Shown piece by piece: positions 51,986-60,953 of a stretch of 64,000 nt of DNA. Every line of letters begins with the position of its first letter. Position 1 is the stretch's first letter. Both the position numbers and the translations under genes were made by a program. A model generated the notes under the pieces. That model was given only the letters and a program-made list of their open reading frames with translations. It was not told the origin of the DNA and ran no database searches. The DNA is from Fulvimonas soli (lineage in GTDB: Bacteria; Pseudomonadota; Gammaproteobacteria; Xanthomonadales; Rhodanobacteraceae): the NCBI RefSeq assembly GCF_003148905.1, contig NZ_QGHC01000002.1, positions 186,001 through 250,000 on the forward strand. Reading direction: 5' to 3'.

Positions 51986-52022
51986 TTTTTACCCGGATCG
52001 AATCCGGACGTTTTTATCCGGA
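51986..52022 (-). promoter_or_regulatory. Direct repeat TCCGG(A/G)TAAAAAC before the DUF2239 gene
   Basis: Two copies of TCCGGRTAAAAAC, 25 nt apart, with an extra TCCGG between them, end 2 nt before the ATG on the minus strand. A possible promoter, TTGATG-N17-TAAAAA, overlaps the distal copy. A binding site for an unidentified regulator is inferred. Confidence 0.4.
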
Positions 52023-52131
52023 ACAAAATAAACCATCAAGCCACCCGGCCGCGACGCCCGCGCGACTTCCGGACCACGCCCGCGCCCGCCCCGGCTTGCT
52101 ATGGTGGAGCTTTCCAGAGGAGGGAATGCCC

Positions 52132-53523
52132 ATGTCCAGACGTCTCCGGTCGGCCGCCCGGCTGGCCGCGCTCACCCTGCTGGCCGGCGCGGCGGGCGCC
52201 GCGGCGCCGGCGGCGGAGCTCGCGGTGCCGCCGATCGCCTACCACCAGCGCAGCCTGCCCAACGGCCTGGAGGTGCTCAGCATCGAGGACCATGCCAGCC
52301 CCACCGTCACCGTGCAGGTCTGGTACCACGTGGGCTCGAAGGACGATCCCGCCGGCCGCTCCGGTTTCGCCCACCTGTTCGAGCACCTGATGTTCAAGAG
52401 CACGGCGCACATGCACGCCGAGCAGATGGACCGGCTCACCGAGGACGTCGGCGGCGCCAACAACGCCTCCACCGGCGACGATGTCACCAACTACTTCGAG
52501 GTGATCCCGTCGAACTACCTGGAGACGCTGCTCTGGGCCGAGGCCGAGCGCATGTCCAACCTCAACGTGGACGAGGCCAACTTCAAGTCCGAGCGCGCGG
52601 TGGTGGAGGAGGAATACCGCCAGAGCGTGCTGGCCCAGCCCTACGGCAAGCTGTTCAACGCGATCGACCCGCATTCCTTCGCGGTGCACCCGTACAAGCG
52701 GCCGACCATCGGCAGCATCGAGGACCTGGAGGCGGCCTCGCTGGACGACGTGATCGCCTTCCACAAGACCTTCTACCGGCCGGACAACGCCACCCTGATC
52801 GTCGCCGGCGACTTCGACCCGAAGCAGCTGGACGCCTGGGTGGACCGCTACTTCGGCTGGATCCCCAGGCCCGCCGCGCCGATCCCGCAGGTCGCCGCGA
52901 CGGAGCCCGCGCGCACCGCCGACAGGCGCTACACCGAGACCAGCGAGACCGCGCCGCTGCCCGCGGTGGCGCTCACCTGGCTGATCCCGCCGGCGAAGGA
53001 CGCCGACGTGGTGCCGCTGCAGGTGGCCGCGGCGCTGCTCTCGCAGGGCGAGTCCTCGCGGCTGTACCAGGCGCTGGTCTACCGCTCGCGGGTGGCGCAG
53101 GACGTCGGCGCGGAGGTCGACGCGCGGACGGGGCCGGGCCTGTTCGTCGCCTACGCCATCCTCGCCAGCGGCCATCGGCCGGCCGAGGCGGAACAGCAGC
53201 TGCGCGCGGAGATCGCCCGGCTCGCCGACGGCCCGGTCGACGCCGCCGAGCTGGACAAGGTCAAGACCCAGCTGCTCACGCAGGAGCTCAAGCAGCGCCA
53301 GACCGCGCAGGGCAAGGCCTTCGCGCTCGGCCAGGCCGCGCTGATCGAGGGCGACCCGGCGCGCGTGAACGGCGACCTGGCCGCGCTGCAGCGGGTCGGC
53401 GCCGCCGACGTGCAGCGCGTGCTCCGGCGCTACGTGACCGGCGCGCACAGCGTCGCCATCGACTACCTGCCGCAGGCCAAGCCGCCCGCCGGCAAGGCCA
53501 CGAGCAAGGGAGGTGCCCAATGA
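52132..53523 (+). CDS. M16 family zinc metallopeptidase, catalytic partner
   Basis: A 463-residue exported peptidase of the M16B (pitrilysin-like) type. A signal peptide (about 1-29) precedes the inverted zinc motif HLFEH at 81-85, with further acidic ligands in ERAVVEEEYRQS. Two homologous domains follow. ATG 52132 is chosen because AGGAGG lies 8 nt upstream; ATG 52126 is too close. Its TGA overlaps the ATG of the next gene (ATGA), so the two subunits are made together, as expected for heterodimeric M16B enzymes. Degradation of short periplasmic peptides is the usual role. Confidence 0.92.
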   Translation: MSRRLRSAARLAALTLLAGAAGAAAPAAELAVPPIAYHQRSLPNGLEVLSIEDHASPTVTVQVWYHVGSKDDPAGRSGFAHLFEHLMFKSTAHMHAEQMDRLTEDVGGANNASTGDDVTNYFEVIPSNYLETLLWAEAERMSNLNVDEANFKSERAVVEEEYRQSVLAQPYGKLFNAIDPHSFAVHPYKRPTIGSIEDLEAASLDDVIAFHKTFYRPDNATLIVAGDFDPKQLDAWVDRYFGWIPRPAAPIPQVAATEPARTADRRYTETSETAPLPAVALTWLIPPAKDADVVPLQVAAALLSQGESSRLYQALVYRSRVAQDVGAEVDARTGPGLFVAYAILASGHRPAEAEQQLRAEIARLADGPVDAAELDKVKTQLLTQELKQRQTAQGKAFALGQAALIEGDPARVNGDLAALQRVGAADVQRVLRRYVTGAHSVAIDYLPQAKPPAGKATSKGGAQ

Positions 53524-55001
53524 AGCGCATGCCGTATCGCCGTCTGGCCGTCTTTACGGCCGCCGCCCTGGCCGCCGGCTCGGCGTTCGCCGCGGGCGCC
53601 GACTTCCCCGCCGCGCCGCCGCCGCCCGGGCCCGCGCCCCGGCTGAGCGTGCCCACGCCCGCCGCGCAGACCCTGGCCAACGGCCTCACCGTGGTCAGCG
53701 TGCGCCGCACCGGCCTGCCGCTGGTCACCGCCCGGCTGCTGCTGCGCCGCGGCGCCGAGCTGGACCCGCCGGGCAAGGCCGGCCTGGCCGCGCTCACCGC
53801 CACCCTGCTCACCCGCGGCGCCGGCGGCCTCGCCGCGCCGCAGATCGCCGCGCAGGCCGAGGCGCTGGGCGGCTCGCTCGACGCCAACGCGGCCTGGGAC
53901 CAGAGCGAGATCGGCATCACCGTGACCACGCCCCGGCTGCCGCAGGCGCTGGCGCTGCTCGCCACCGTGGCGCGCAAGCCGGACTTCCGCGCCGAGGAGC
54001 TCGAGCGCGCCCGCGCGCAGGCGCTGGACGAGCTGCACCTCGCGCTCAGCCAGCCCACCACGCTGGCCTCGCTGACCGCCGCCCGCGCGGTGTTCGGCGA
54101 CGGCGCCTACGGCCATTCGCGCAGCGGCACGCCGGCCTCGCTGGCGGCGATCGGGCGCGCCGACGTCGAGCGCATGCACGCGGCGGTCTACCGGCCGGAC
54201 AACGCGGTGCTGATCCTCACCGGCGACGTCACGCCGGAGCAGGCCCGCGCGCTGGCGCAGCAGAGCTTCGGCGACTGGGCCAGGCCGGCCGCGCCGCTGC
54301 CGGCCGCGCCCGCCGGCCAGGGCCGCGGCGCGCTGCCCGCGCTGCTGGTGATCGACCAGCACGGCGCCGGCCAGGCCGGCGTGGTGGCCGCGCACGCCGC
54401 GCCGCCGCGCGGCGACGCCGGCTACTACGTGGGCGAGGTGGCCAACGCGGTGCTCGGCGGCTCCTACTCGGCGCGGCTCAACGAGGAGATCCGCATCAAG
54501 CGCGGCCTCTCCTACGGCGCCAGCAGCCGGCTCGACGGCCGCCGCGACGGCGGGCTGTGGCTGGGCCTGGCGCAGACCAAGAACCCGTCGGCGGCGCAGG
54601 TGGTGGACCTGATGCTGGGCGAGTTCGCCCGGCTGGGCTCCGCGCCGGTGCCGGAGGCGGAGCTGGCGGCGCGCAAGGCCACCCTGGTCGGCGCCTACGG
54701 CCGCAGCCTGGAGACCACCGCGGGCCTGGCCGCGCAGGTGGGCGAGCTGGCCGCCTACGGCGTGGACCTGGCCGAGATCGGCCGCTACATCGAGCGCGTG
54801 CAGGCGGTGACGCCGGCGCAGGTCATGGCCTACGCCACGGCCCTCCTCGACGCCGGTGGCAGCCGCGTGGTGGTGGTGGGCGACGCCGCGCAATTCGGCG
54901 ATGCGCTGCGCAAGGCGCACCCGCAGGCGCAGACCCTGCCGCAGCAGGCGCTCGACCTGGACCGTCCGGACCTGCGCGCGCCAGGCGCCGCCGGGCGCTG
55001 A
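53520..55001 (+). CDS. M16 family peptidase-like protein, non-catalytic partner
   Basis: A 493-residue exported partner of the preceding peptidase. A signal peptide (about 1-25, ending GSAFA) and a Pro-rich linker precede two M16 domains. At the place of HxxEH the sequence reads LTATLLTRG, so zinc cannot bind. The C-terminal substrate-grip residues are present as RIKRGLSYGASS (Arg and Tyr). In known M16B heterodimers one chain supplies the zinc site and the other this Arg-Tyr pair, which is what is seen here. The gene overlaps its partner by 4 nt. Confidence 0.9.
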   Translation: MKRMPYRRLAVFTAAALAAGSAFAAGADFPAAPPPPGPAPRLSVPTPAAQTLANGLTVVSVRRTGLPLVTARLLLRRGAELDPPGKAGLAALTATLLTRGAGGLAAPQIAAQAEALGGSLDANAAWDQSEIGITVTTPRLPQALALLATVARKPDFRAEELERARAQALDELHLALSQPTTLASLTAARAVFGDGAYGHSRSGTPASLAAIGRADVERMHAAVYRPDNAVLILTGDVTPEQARALAQQSFGDWARPAAPLPAAPAGQGRGALPALLVIDQHGAGQAGVVAAHAAPPRGDAGYYVGEVANAVLGGSYSARLNEEIRIKRGLSYGASSRLDGRRDGGLWLGLAQTKNPSAAQVVDLMLGEFARLGSAPVPEAELAARKATLVGAYGRSLETTAGLAAQVGELAAYGVDLAEIGRYIERVQAVTPAQVMAYATALLDAGGSRVVVVGDAAQFGDALRKAHPQAQTLPQQALDLDRPDLRAPGAAGR

Positions 55002-55009
55002 GCCCGCCT

Positions 55010-55041
55010 CCCGCGCCGCGGCCCGGCCGCCGCGGCGCGGG
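55010..55041 (+). terminator. GC-rich hairpin after the M16 pair
   Basis: A perfect 12-bp stem (CCCGCGCCGCGG and its complement) with an 8-nt loop starts 9 nt after the stop. Only a short CTTT follows, so it may be a pause or mRNA-end structure rather than a strict terminator. Confidence 0.5.
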
Positions 55042-55219
55042 AACGCCCCGCTTTCTCCCGACCGGTGCCGCCTCGGCACCGGACGGATCGCGCGCGTTCC
55101 GTCCGCGACGACACACCGTTGCCCATTCGTGGACGAGATTTTGAGGGACTTGTTTTTTAAACTATGGAGTACATAAAGAAGCCGCCAATCCCCCCACAAG
55201 ACAAGAAAGGCAAGCTCCC

Positions 55220-55750
55220 ATGTCCCATTCCTCCCTGACGCGCAGCGCGCTGGCGCTCGCCCTGCTCTCCGCCGTCTCGCTGCCGGCCGCCGCCGCCACC
55301 CGCGTGGAAGTGCAGGCCGGCCGCAGCTACATGGACTCCCACGGCGCCAACGCCGCCTTCGTCGAGGCCGTGTTCGACCCGCACCCGATCGGCGCCAGCC
55401 GCTTCACCTGGTCGCCGGACGTGTCGCTGGGCTGGATCGACGGCCGCGACGTCGCCCGCTACGACCGCATGGAGTACACCACCCGCCCGCCGGTGACCCT
55501 GCTCGCCGGCGGCGCGCGCCTGCGCACCAGCGACGAGTCGGCCTGGTACCACCCGTTCTTCTTCAGCTTCCAGCTGGCCGCCACCAACCACACCACGCAG
55601 GCACTCTCCAGCCATTACCAGTTCGTCAGCACGCTGGGCTGGCAGGCGCGCCACTTCACCGTGGCGCTGCGGCACATCTCCAACGGCAGCATCCAGGAGC
55701 CCAACCGCGGCGAGACGATGGCGCTGGTCGGCGTGGCCTTCGACCTCTAG
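55220..55750 (+). CDS. pagL: PagL-like lipid A 3-O-deacylase
   Basis: A 176-residue outer-membrane beta-barrel enzyme removing the 3-O acyl chain of lipid A. A signal peptide (1-26, ending PAAAA) precedes the barrel. The conserved C-terminal block LRHISNGSIQEPNRGE supplies His152, Ser154 and Glu165, matching the His-Ser-Glu active site known for PagL. Length matches the mature enzyme of about 150 residues. It has its own leader, AT-rich at 55135-55165, and a strong hairpin after the stop. Lipid A remodelling is the expected role. Confidence 0.85.
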   Translation: MSHSSLTRSALALALLSAVSLPAAAATRVEVQAGRSYMDSHGANAAFVEAVFDPHPIGASRFTWSPDVSLGWIDGRDVARYDRMEYTTRPPVTLLAGGARLRTSDESAWYHPFFFSFQLAATNHTTQALSSHYQFVSTLGWQARHFTVALRHISNGSIQEPNRGETMALVGVAFDL

Positions 55751-55771
55751 GGAAGCCGCGCCGCCGCAAGA

Positions 55772-55803
55772 ACGGCAACGGCCCCGCGCGGGGCCGTTGC
55801 CGT
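55772..55803. terminator. Perfect 14-bp hairpin between pagL and emrB-like genes
   Basis: Arms ACGGCAACGGCCCC (55772-55785) and GGGGCCGTTGCCGT (55790-55803) with a GCGC loop, 22 nt after the pagL stop and 24 nt from the convergent emrB-type stop. T-run is short (TTT in the plus direction). It probably serves both genes. Confidence 0.75.
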
Positions 55804-55826
55804 TTGCAGGAATGGAAACGCGCGGC

Positions 55827-57350
55827 TCAGTGCCCGCCGCCCGCCGCCGGGCCGGCCTTGGGCGCGAACGGCGGCCTCGCCATCCAGATCACCAGGATCA
55901 GCCCGAGGAAGATCCAGCCCAGCATGTGGAAGATCTCATTGAAGGAGATCTGGTAGCCCTGCTGGGTGATCATCTGGTTGAGCATGACGCTGGCGTGCTC
56001 GCCGCCGCCGAGCTGCTGCACCGCCGACTGGGTGGTCGCGTCGTACGGCGTGACGTGCTCGGTCAGCTGCGCGTGGTGCACCACCGCGCGGCGCTCCCAG
56101 ATGTAGGTGGTGAGCGAGGCGGAGAAGCTCGCGCCCAGCGTGCGCAGGAAGGTGGCCAGGCCGCCGCCGGCGGCGATCTCGTTGTTCTGCAGGTCCGACA
56201 GCAGGATGGTGGTCACCGGCATGAAGAACAGCGCCACGCCCAGGCCCTGCAGCAGCTGCACCAGCGCCACGTGGGCGAAGTCGATGTCCAGGTAGAAGTC
56301 CGAGCGCAGGAAGCAGGTCACGCCCATCACCATGAACGCGGCGGAGGCGAGCAGGCGCAGGTCGGTGCGCGTGGCGTACTTGCCCACCACCACGGTGAGC
56401 AGCACCGGCAGGATGCCGATCGGCGCGGTGGCGAAGCCGGCCCAGGTGGAGGTGTAGCCGAGGTTGCGCTGCAGCCATTGCGGCACCAGCAGGCCGATCG
56501 AGAAGAACGAGGCGTAGGCCAGCACCAGCGCCAGCGTGCCGAAGCGGAAGTTGTGGTGGCGGAACAGCTTGAGGTCCACGATCGGGTGCTCGTCGGTGAG
56601 CTCCCAGATCAGGAAGACCGCCAGCGCGATCGCCGAGACGATGCTGGCGACCACGATGAACTGCGAGTTGAACCAGTCCTCGTCGTTGCCCTTGTCCAGC
56701 ACGATCTGCAGCGCGCCCACGCCGATCACCAGGGTGATCAGGCCCACGTAGTCCATCCGCGGGCGCATCGTCGCGTCGACGCGGCCGCGCATCTGGTTGG
56801 TCACCACCATGCTGGCGAAGATGCCGATCGGCACGTTGATGAAGAAGATCCACGGCCAGGAATAGTTGTCGGTGATCCAGCCGCCCAGGATCGGGCCGGC
56901 GATCGGCGCCACCACCGTCACCATCGCCAGCAGCGCCAGCGCCATACCGCGCTTGGCCGGCGGGTAGATCGAGATCAGCAGCGACTGCGTGACCGGGTAC
57001 ATCGGCCCGGCCACCGCGCCCTGGATGGCGCGGAACAGGATCAGCATGCCCATGCTCTGCGCGATGCCGCACAGGAACGAGGCCAGCGAGAACAGCAGCG
57101 TGGACCACACGAACAGCTTCACCTCGCCGAAGCGGCGGGTGAGGAAGCCGGTCAGCGGCAGCGCGATGGCGTTGCTCACCGCGAAGGAGGTGATCACCCA
57201 GGTGCTCTGGTTCACGCTCACGCCGAGGTTGCCGGCGATGGTCGGCAGCGACACGTTGGCGATGGTGGTGTCCAGCACCTGCATGAAGGTCGCCAGCGAC
57301 AGGCCGATGGTGGTCAGCGCCAGGTTGGGTGGACGGAAGCTCGTGGTCAT
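55827..57350 (-). CDS. emrB: DHA2 family MFS drug exporter (EmrB-like)
   Basis: A 507-residue inner-membrane proton antiporter with 14 predicted helices. Motifs are FMQVLDTTIANVSLPTIAG in helix 1, GFLTRRFGEVKLF after helix 2 and the antiporter motif AIAPIAGPILGGWI-like segment VVAPIAGPILGGWIT in helix 5. EmrB-type pumps export hydrophobic drugs through an EmrA adaptor and an outer-membrane channel, both encoded just upstream. It follows the adaptor gene by 110 nt. Substrate cannot be told from sequence. Confidence 0.92.
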   Translation of the reverse strand: MTTSFRPPNLALTTIGLSLATFMQVLDTTIANVSLPTIAGNLGVSVNQSTWVITSFAVSNAIALPLTGFLTRRFGEVKLFVWSTLLFSLASFLCGIAQSMGMLILFRAIQGAVAGPMYPVTQSLLISIYPPAKRGMALALLAMVTVVAPIAGPILGGWITDNYSWPWIFFINVPIGIFASMVVTNQMRGRVDATMRPRMDYVGLITLVIGVGALQIVLDKGNDEDWFNSQFIVVASIVSAIALAVFLIWELTDEHPIVDLKLFRHHNFRFGTLALVLAYASFFSIGLLVPQWLQRNLGYTSTWAGFATAPIGILPVLLTVVVGKYATRTDLRLLASAAFMVMGVTCFLRSDFYLDIDFAHVALVQLLQGLGVALFFMPVTTILLSDLQNNEIAAGGGLATFLRTLGASFSASLTTYIWERRAVVHHAQLTEHVTPYDATTQSAVQQLGGGEHASVMLNQMITQQGYQISFNEIFHMLGWIFLGLILVIWMARPPFAPKAGPAAGGGH

Positions 57351-57460
57351 GGGGCGCCGTGGGGGTCGGGGCGTGGGTTCGGGTGGAGCGGGGGCGAGGG
57401 ACGGGGGCGAGGGACGGCCGACGGTCCGCCGCGCCGCTCACCGCCCGCCCTCGCGCTTCG

Positions 57461-58657
57461 TCACTTGGCCGCGCCGCCGGCCAGGTTGGCGTGGATGATC
57501 TGCGCGATCACGCCGTCGGCCTGCGCCAGCTCCTTGGCGTACACGTCGGTGCTGAAGGGCGGCTGCGCCGGCGGCCGCCGCGCCAGCATCGGGCCGTTCT
57601 GGTCGTGCAGGCTCACCTCCACCCTGGTCGACAGGCCGATGCGCAGCGGGTGCTCGTCCAGCTGCTTCGGATCGGTGAACACCACGCGCACCGGCACGCG
57701 CTGCACGATCTTGATCCAGTTGCCCGTCGCGTTCTGCGCCGGCAGCAGCGAGAACGCGCTGCCGGTGCCCACGCCCAGGCTCTGCACCTTGCCGGCGTAC
57801 TTCACCGAGCCGCCGTACAGGTCGGCGCGGATCTCCACCGGCTGGCCGATGCGCATGTGGGTGAGCTGGGTCTCCTTGAAGTTGGCGTCGATCCACACCT
57901 GGTGCAGCGGCACCACCGCCATCAGCGGCGCGCCCGGCGCGATGCGCTGGCCCAGCTGCACCGAGCGCTTGGCCACGTAGCCGTCCACCGGCGCCACGAT
58001 GGTGGTGCGCAGGTTGTCCAGGTAGGCGGCGCGCAGCCTGGCGGCGGCGGCCTGCACGTCCGGGTGCGAGGCGACCACGGTGTCGTCGACCAGCACCTTG
58101 CTGGTCTGGTACTGCTGCTGGGCGGCGGTGAGCGCGCTCTCGGCGGCGGTCAGCTCGTCCTGCGCGTGCGACAGCTCCTCGGCGGAGATCGCGCCGGTCC
58201 TGGCCAGGTCGCGGCGGCGCGCGAAGTCGGCGCGCGCCTTGTCCACCGCTACCTGCCGCGCGGCCACGTCGGCCTGCGCGCCGGACACGGTGCTGTACAG
58301 GCCGCGCACGCGGCGCACGGTGCCGGCCAAGTTGGCCTTGGCCTCGGCCAGCGCCACCTCGGTGTTGCTGGAGTCGAGTTTCACCAGCACGTCGCCGGCG
58401 TGCACCAGGTCGCCGTCGTCGGCGCCGATGGTGACCACCGTGCCGGGGATCTGCGGGGTGACCTGCACCACGTTGCCGCCGACGTAGGCGTCGTCGGTCT
58501 CCTCGTACCAGCGGCCGTCGAAGAAGTACCACAGGCCCCAGCCGACGAAGGCCAGGAGCACGACCACGCCGAGCAGGCGCAGCAGGAAGCCGCGACGGTT
58601 CTTCTCCGGCGGCGGGGCGACCGGGGCGGTGGTCGCGGTGGGAGCTTGGCTGGACAT
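57461..58657 (-). CDS. emrA: EmrA/HlyD-type periplasmic adaptor
   Basis: A 398-residue membrane fusion protein linking the EmrB-type pump to the outer-membrane channel. One N-terminal membrane helix (about 24-47) is followed by the lipoyl half-motif YEETDDAYVGGNVVQVTPQIPGTV. A coiled-coil hairpin runs over about 100-215 and the second lipoyl half is TTIVAPVDGYVAKRSVQLGQRI. The closing beta-barrel has VWIDANFKETQLTHMRIGQPVEI. It starts 9 nt after the channel gene. Length is standard. Confidence 0.92.
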   Translation of the reverse strand: MSSQAPTATTAPVAPPPEKNRRGFLLRLLGVVVLLAFVGWGLWYFFDGRWYEETDDAYVGGNVVQVTPQIPGTVVTIGADDGDLVHAGDVLVKLDSSNTEVALAEAKANLAGTVRRVRGLYSTVSGAQADVAARQVAVDKARADFARRRDLARTGAISAEELSHAQDELTAAESALTAAQQQYQTSKVLVDDTVVASHPDVQAAAARLRAAYLDNLRTTIVAPVDGYVAKRSVQLGQRIAPGAPLMAVVPLHQVWIDANFKETQLTHMRIGQPVEIRADLYGGSVKYAGKVQSLGVGTGSAFSLLPAQNATGNWIKIVQRVPVRVVFTDPKQLDEHPLRIGLSTRVEVSLHDQNGPMLARRPPAQPPFSTDVYAKELAQADGVIAQIIHANLAGGAAK

Positions 58658-58666
58658 GGAGATGCC

Positions 58667-60142
58667 TCAGGGATGCGAAGTGGAGGAAACGGAATCGGAA
58701 GCGGCGTCCGCCGGCGGCGCGTCGCCCGCCTGCGGGCGGAAGCCGCCGCCGAGCGCCTGGATCAGCTGCACGGACTGGTCGACCTGCTGCGCCTTCAGCG
58801 CGGCCATGCGCTGCTCGGCGGCGAGCAGCTGCTGGCGCACCACCAGCGCCTCCAGGTAGCTGCCCACGCCGGCCTTGTAGCGCTGCTCGGCGAGCTGCCA
58901 GGCCTGGCTGGCGGCATCCAGCGCGCGCTGCTGCGCGGCCAGCTGTTCCTGCTGCGCCTTCAGCGCGGAGAGGTCGTCGGCGACCTGGTTGAGCGCGCCG
59001 ACCAGCGCCTGGTCGTACTGCGCCACCGCCAGGTCGTACTGCGCGTCCTTCTCCGCGAGGTTGGCGCGGCGGCGGCCGCCGTCGAAGATCGGCAGGCTGA
59101 GCGAGGGGCCGGCGTCGTAGAAGCGCGCCGGCATCTGGAACAGGTTGGTGCCGCCCATCGCCACCAGGCCGGCCAGGGCGCTGATGCTGACGTTGGGCAG
59201 GAACTCGGTCCTGGCGGTCTTGATCTGCTTCGCCGCCGCCTCCACGCGCCAGCGCGCGGCGACCAGGTCGGGACGGTGGCCCAGGAGCTCCGCCGGCAGC
59301 TGCGCCGGCACCGCCAGCGCGGCCGGCTGCAGCGGCTGCGGCCGCGCGATGTCCAGGCCGCGGTCCGGGCCCTTGCCGAGCAGCACCGCCAGCGCCGAGC
59401 GTGCCGCGTCGATCGCGCGGTCGGCCACCGCCCGCTGCTGCTCGGCGCTGGCCACCTCGGCGTCGGCCTGCTTGAGCTGCAGCTGGCTGTCCAGGCCGGC
59501 GGCGACGCGCTGGCCGGTCAGCTCGCGCGCCTGCCGGGCGCGCGCCAGCTCGGCCTGCGCCACGTCCTGCTGGGCGAAGGCGTAGCCCAGCTGCACGTAG
59601 GCGCGGGCCACGTTGGAGGACAGCTCCAGCCGCGCGGCGCGCGCCTCGATCTCGGCGGCGCGCGCCTCGCCCAGCGCGGCCTCCCACGCGGCGCGCTTGC
59701 CGCCCCACAGGTCCAGGCCCCAGCTGAAGCTGGCGTAGCCGTACTTGGCCCAGGCGAAGTGGCCGCCGCCGGCGTCGGCCGGCAGCACCGTGGTGGGGAT
59801 GCGCGCGCCGGCGACGCTGGCGCCGGCGTTGACGGTCGGGCCGCGCTCGGCGTCGGCCGCGCCGGCCTGCGCCTGCGCCTGGCGCGCGCGCGCGTCGGCC
59901 GCGGCGAGGCTGGGGTTGTCGGCCAGCGCCTCGGCGATCAGCCTGTCCAGCTGCGGATCGCCCAGGCCGGTCCACCAGTCCTCGGCGGGCCAGGCCGCCG
60001 GCGACAGGCCGGCCAGGCTGCGCCCGGCCTTCAGCCCCGCCGGATCGAGCGGCTTGCCGTCCGGGTGCAGGCCGCCGCTGCTGGCGCAGGCCGCCAGCGC
60101 GAGGCTCAATGCGGTTGCCACCGCGATGTGATGCAGACGCAT
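58667..60142 (-). CDS. Outer-membrane efflux channel, NodT/OprM-type lipoprotein
   Basis: A 491-residue TolC-like outer-membrane factor. The lipobox LALAAC places the lipidated Cys at residue 19. The early WWTGLGDPQLDRLIAEALADNPSLAAADARARQAQA and the later repeat half RPDLVAARWRVEAAAKQIKTARTEFLPNVSI are typical of the family's duplicated helix-strand units. It forms the exit duct for the EmrAB-type pump. It is 28 nt downstream of marR and 9 nt upstream of the adaptor gene. It might also serve the adaptor-less RND pair, but that is speculation. Confidence 0.92.
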   Translation of the reverse strand: MRLHHIAVATALSLALAACASSGGLHPDGKPLDPAGLKAGRSLAGLSPAAWPAEDWWTGLGDPQLDRLIAEALADNPSLAAADARARQAQAQAGAADAERGPTVNAGASVAGARIPTTVLPADAGGGHFAWAKYGYASFSWGLDLWGGKRAAWEAALGEARAAEIEARAARLELSSNVARAYVQLGYAFAQQDVAQAELARARQARELTGQRVAAGLDSQLQLKQADAEVASAEQQRAVADRAIDAARSALAVLLGKGPDRGLDIARPQPLQPAALAVPAQLPAELLGHRPDLVAARWRVEAAAKQIKTARTEFLPNVSISALAGLVAMGGTNLFQMPARFYDAGPSLSLPIFDGGRRRANLAEKDAQYDLAVAQYDQALVGALNQVADDLSALKAQQEQLAAQQRALDAASQAWQLAEQRYKAGVGSYLEALVVRQQLLAAEQRMAALKAQQVDQSVQLIQALGGGFRPQAGDAPPADAASDSVSSTSHP

Positions 60143-60170
60143 GACTGTGTCTTCCGGGGAATGGGGGAAA

Positions 60171-60629
60171 TCAGTGCTTGTCGCGGAGCGCGTGCAGCAC
60201 GCGCTCCAGGTAGTCGTGCAGGCGCCGGCGCTCGGTCTCGCCGAGCGAGCGCTGCGCCGCGGCCAGCACGCGCTCGTTGCAGCCGGTCAGCTCGCGCCAC
60301 AGCGCCTCGCCGGCCGCGGTCAGCTCGATGCGCAGCGCGCGGCGGTCCTGCGCGTGCGGGCAGCGCCGGAGGTAGCCCTTGCCCTCGAGGTGGTCGAGCT
60401 GGCGGGTCATCGCGCCGCCGTCCAGCTCCACCGCGCGGGCCAGCTCCGAGGCGGTCATCGGCCCCAGCATGCCGAGCCGCTTGAGGATCAGGAACTGGGT
60501 GAAGCGCAGGTCCAGGCCCTTGGAGGCCAGCTCGGCCTCCATCGCGCGCACCAGCTCCGAGCGCACCAGGCCGAGCAGCACGCCCAGGCTTTCCTGGGGA
60601 TCCGGCGGATGGGGAATGTCGGCTTTCAT
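60171..60629 (-). CDS. MarR family transcriptional regulator
   Basis: A 152-residue winged-helix repressor. The DNA-binding region (about 50-110) contains MTASELARAVELDGGAMTRQLDHLEGKGYLRR and the wing DRRALRIELTAAG. It heads the drug-efflux operon and likely represses it until a phenolic or hydrophobic compound binds. A strong sigma-70 promoter, TTGACA-N16-TAGAAT, and an overlapping dyad lie directly upstream. Since the promoter's -10 box ends only about 10 nt before the ATG, the message may have almost no leader. Confidence 0.92.
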   Translation of the reverse strand: MKADIPHPPDPQESLGVLLGLVRSELVRAMEAELASKGLDLRFTQFLILKRLGMLGPMTASELARAVELDGGAMTRQLDHLEGKGYLRRCPHAQDRRALRIELTAAGEALWRELTGCNERVLAAAQRSLGETERRRLHDYLERVLHALRDKH

Positions 60630-60638
60630 GGGCCGCGC

Positions 60639-60666
60639 ATTCTATTGCCGGAAGAATATTTGTCAA
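60639..60666 (-). promoter_or_regulatory. Sigma-70 promoter of the marR-efflux operon
   Basis: On the minus strand TTGACA (60666-60661) and TAGAAT (60644-60639) are spaced 16 nt. The predicted start site falls within a few bases of the marR ATG at 60629, implying a very short or absent leader. Confidence 0.75.
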
Positions 60667-60675
60667 GTCAAATAT
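60656..60675. promoter_or_regulatory. MarR-type operator ATATTTG-N6-CAAATAT
   Basis: A perfect 7-bp inverted repeat with a 6-nt centre, in an AT-rich island. It covers the -35 box of the marR promoter. Size and position suit autorepression by the MarR protein. Confidence 0.7.
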
Positions 60676-60704
60676 ATTCTTGTTGTATTTTGTTTCGGCA
60701 AAAT

Positions 60705-60953
60705 TTAGCCCAGGCGGCGCTGGCGCGCCTCCAGCTCGTCGCGCACCAGCGCGCGCAGCGCCGGGTCGCGGATCTCGAACAGCTCGAACACGCCCAGCGC
60801 CTGCAGCGTCGGCAGCAGGGCGAGCAGGCGCGGCTCGGCCTGCCGGCGCACCGGCTCGGGCGTGGCCGGGTCCAGCATCAGCTGCGCGTGGACCACGAAG
60901 TCCGTGAGCGCGTCGCTGGCCGGCGTGGTGTCGGATGAAATGAGTAACGACAT
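60705..60953 (-). CDS. Small protein of unknown function, paralogue of 62086-62352
   Basis: An 82-residue, predicted helical, soluble protein of no family I recognise. ATG 60953 has AGGAG 6 nt upstream; the frame extends 7 codons further. Its core FVVHAQLMLDPATPEPVRR, then EPRLLALLPTLQALGVFELFEIRD, recurs almost unchanged in the protein at 62086-62352. The two genes flank an MmyB-like regulator gene, and this one is divergent from it. No cysteines, signal peptide or membrane helix are present. A regulatory or binding role with that regulator is only a guess. Confidence 0.72.
   Translation of the reverse strand: MSLLISSDTTPASDALTDFVVHAQLMLDPATPEPVRRQAEPRLLALLPTLQALGVFELFEIRDPALRALVRDELEARQRRLG

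Noticed and set aside
46552-52026. Very long open frame on the minus strand opposite the second RND pump
   Set aside because: It lies antisense to well-conserved pump and exporter genes, is dominated by Ala, Arg, Gly and His with no domain, and such open frames are expected in DNA this GC-rich.
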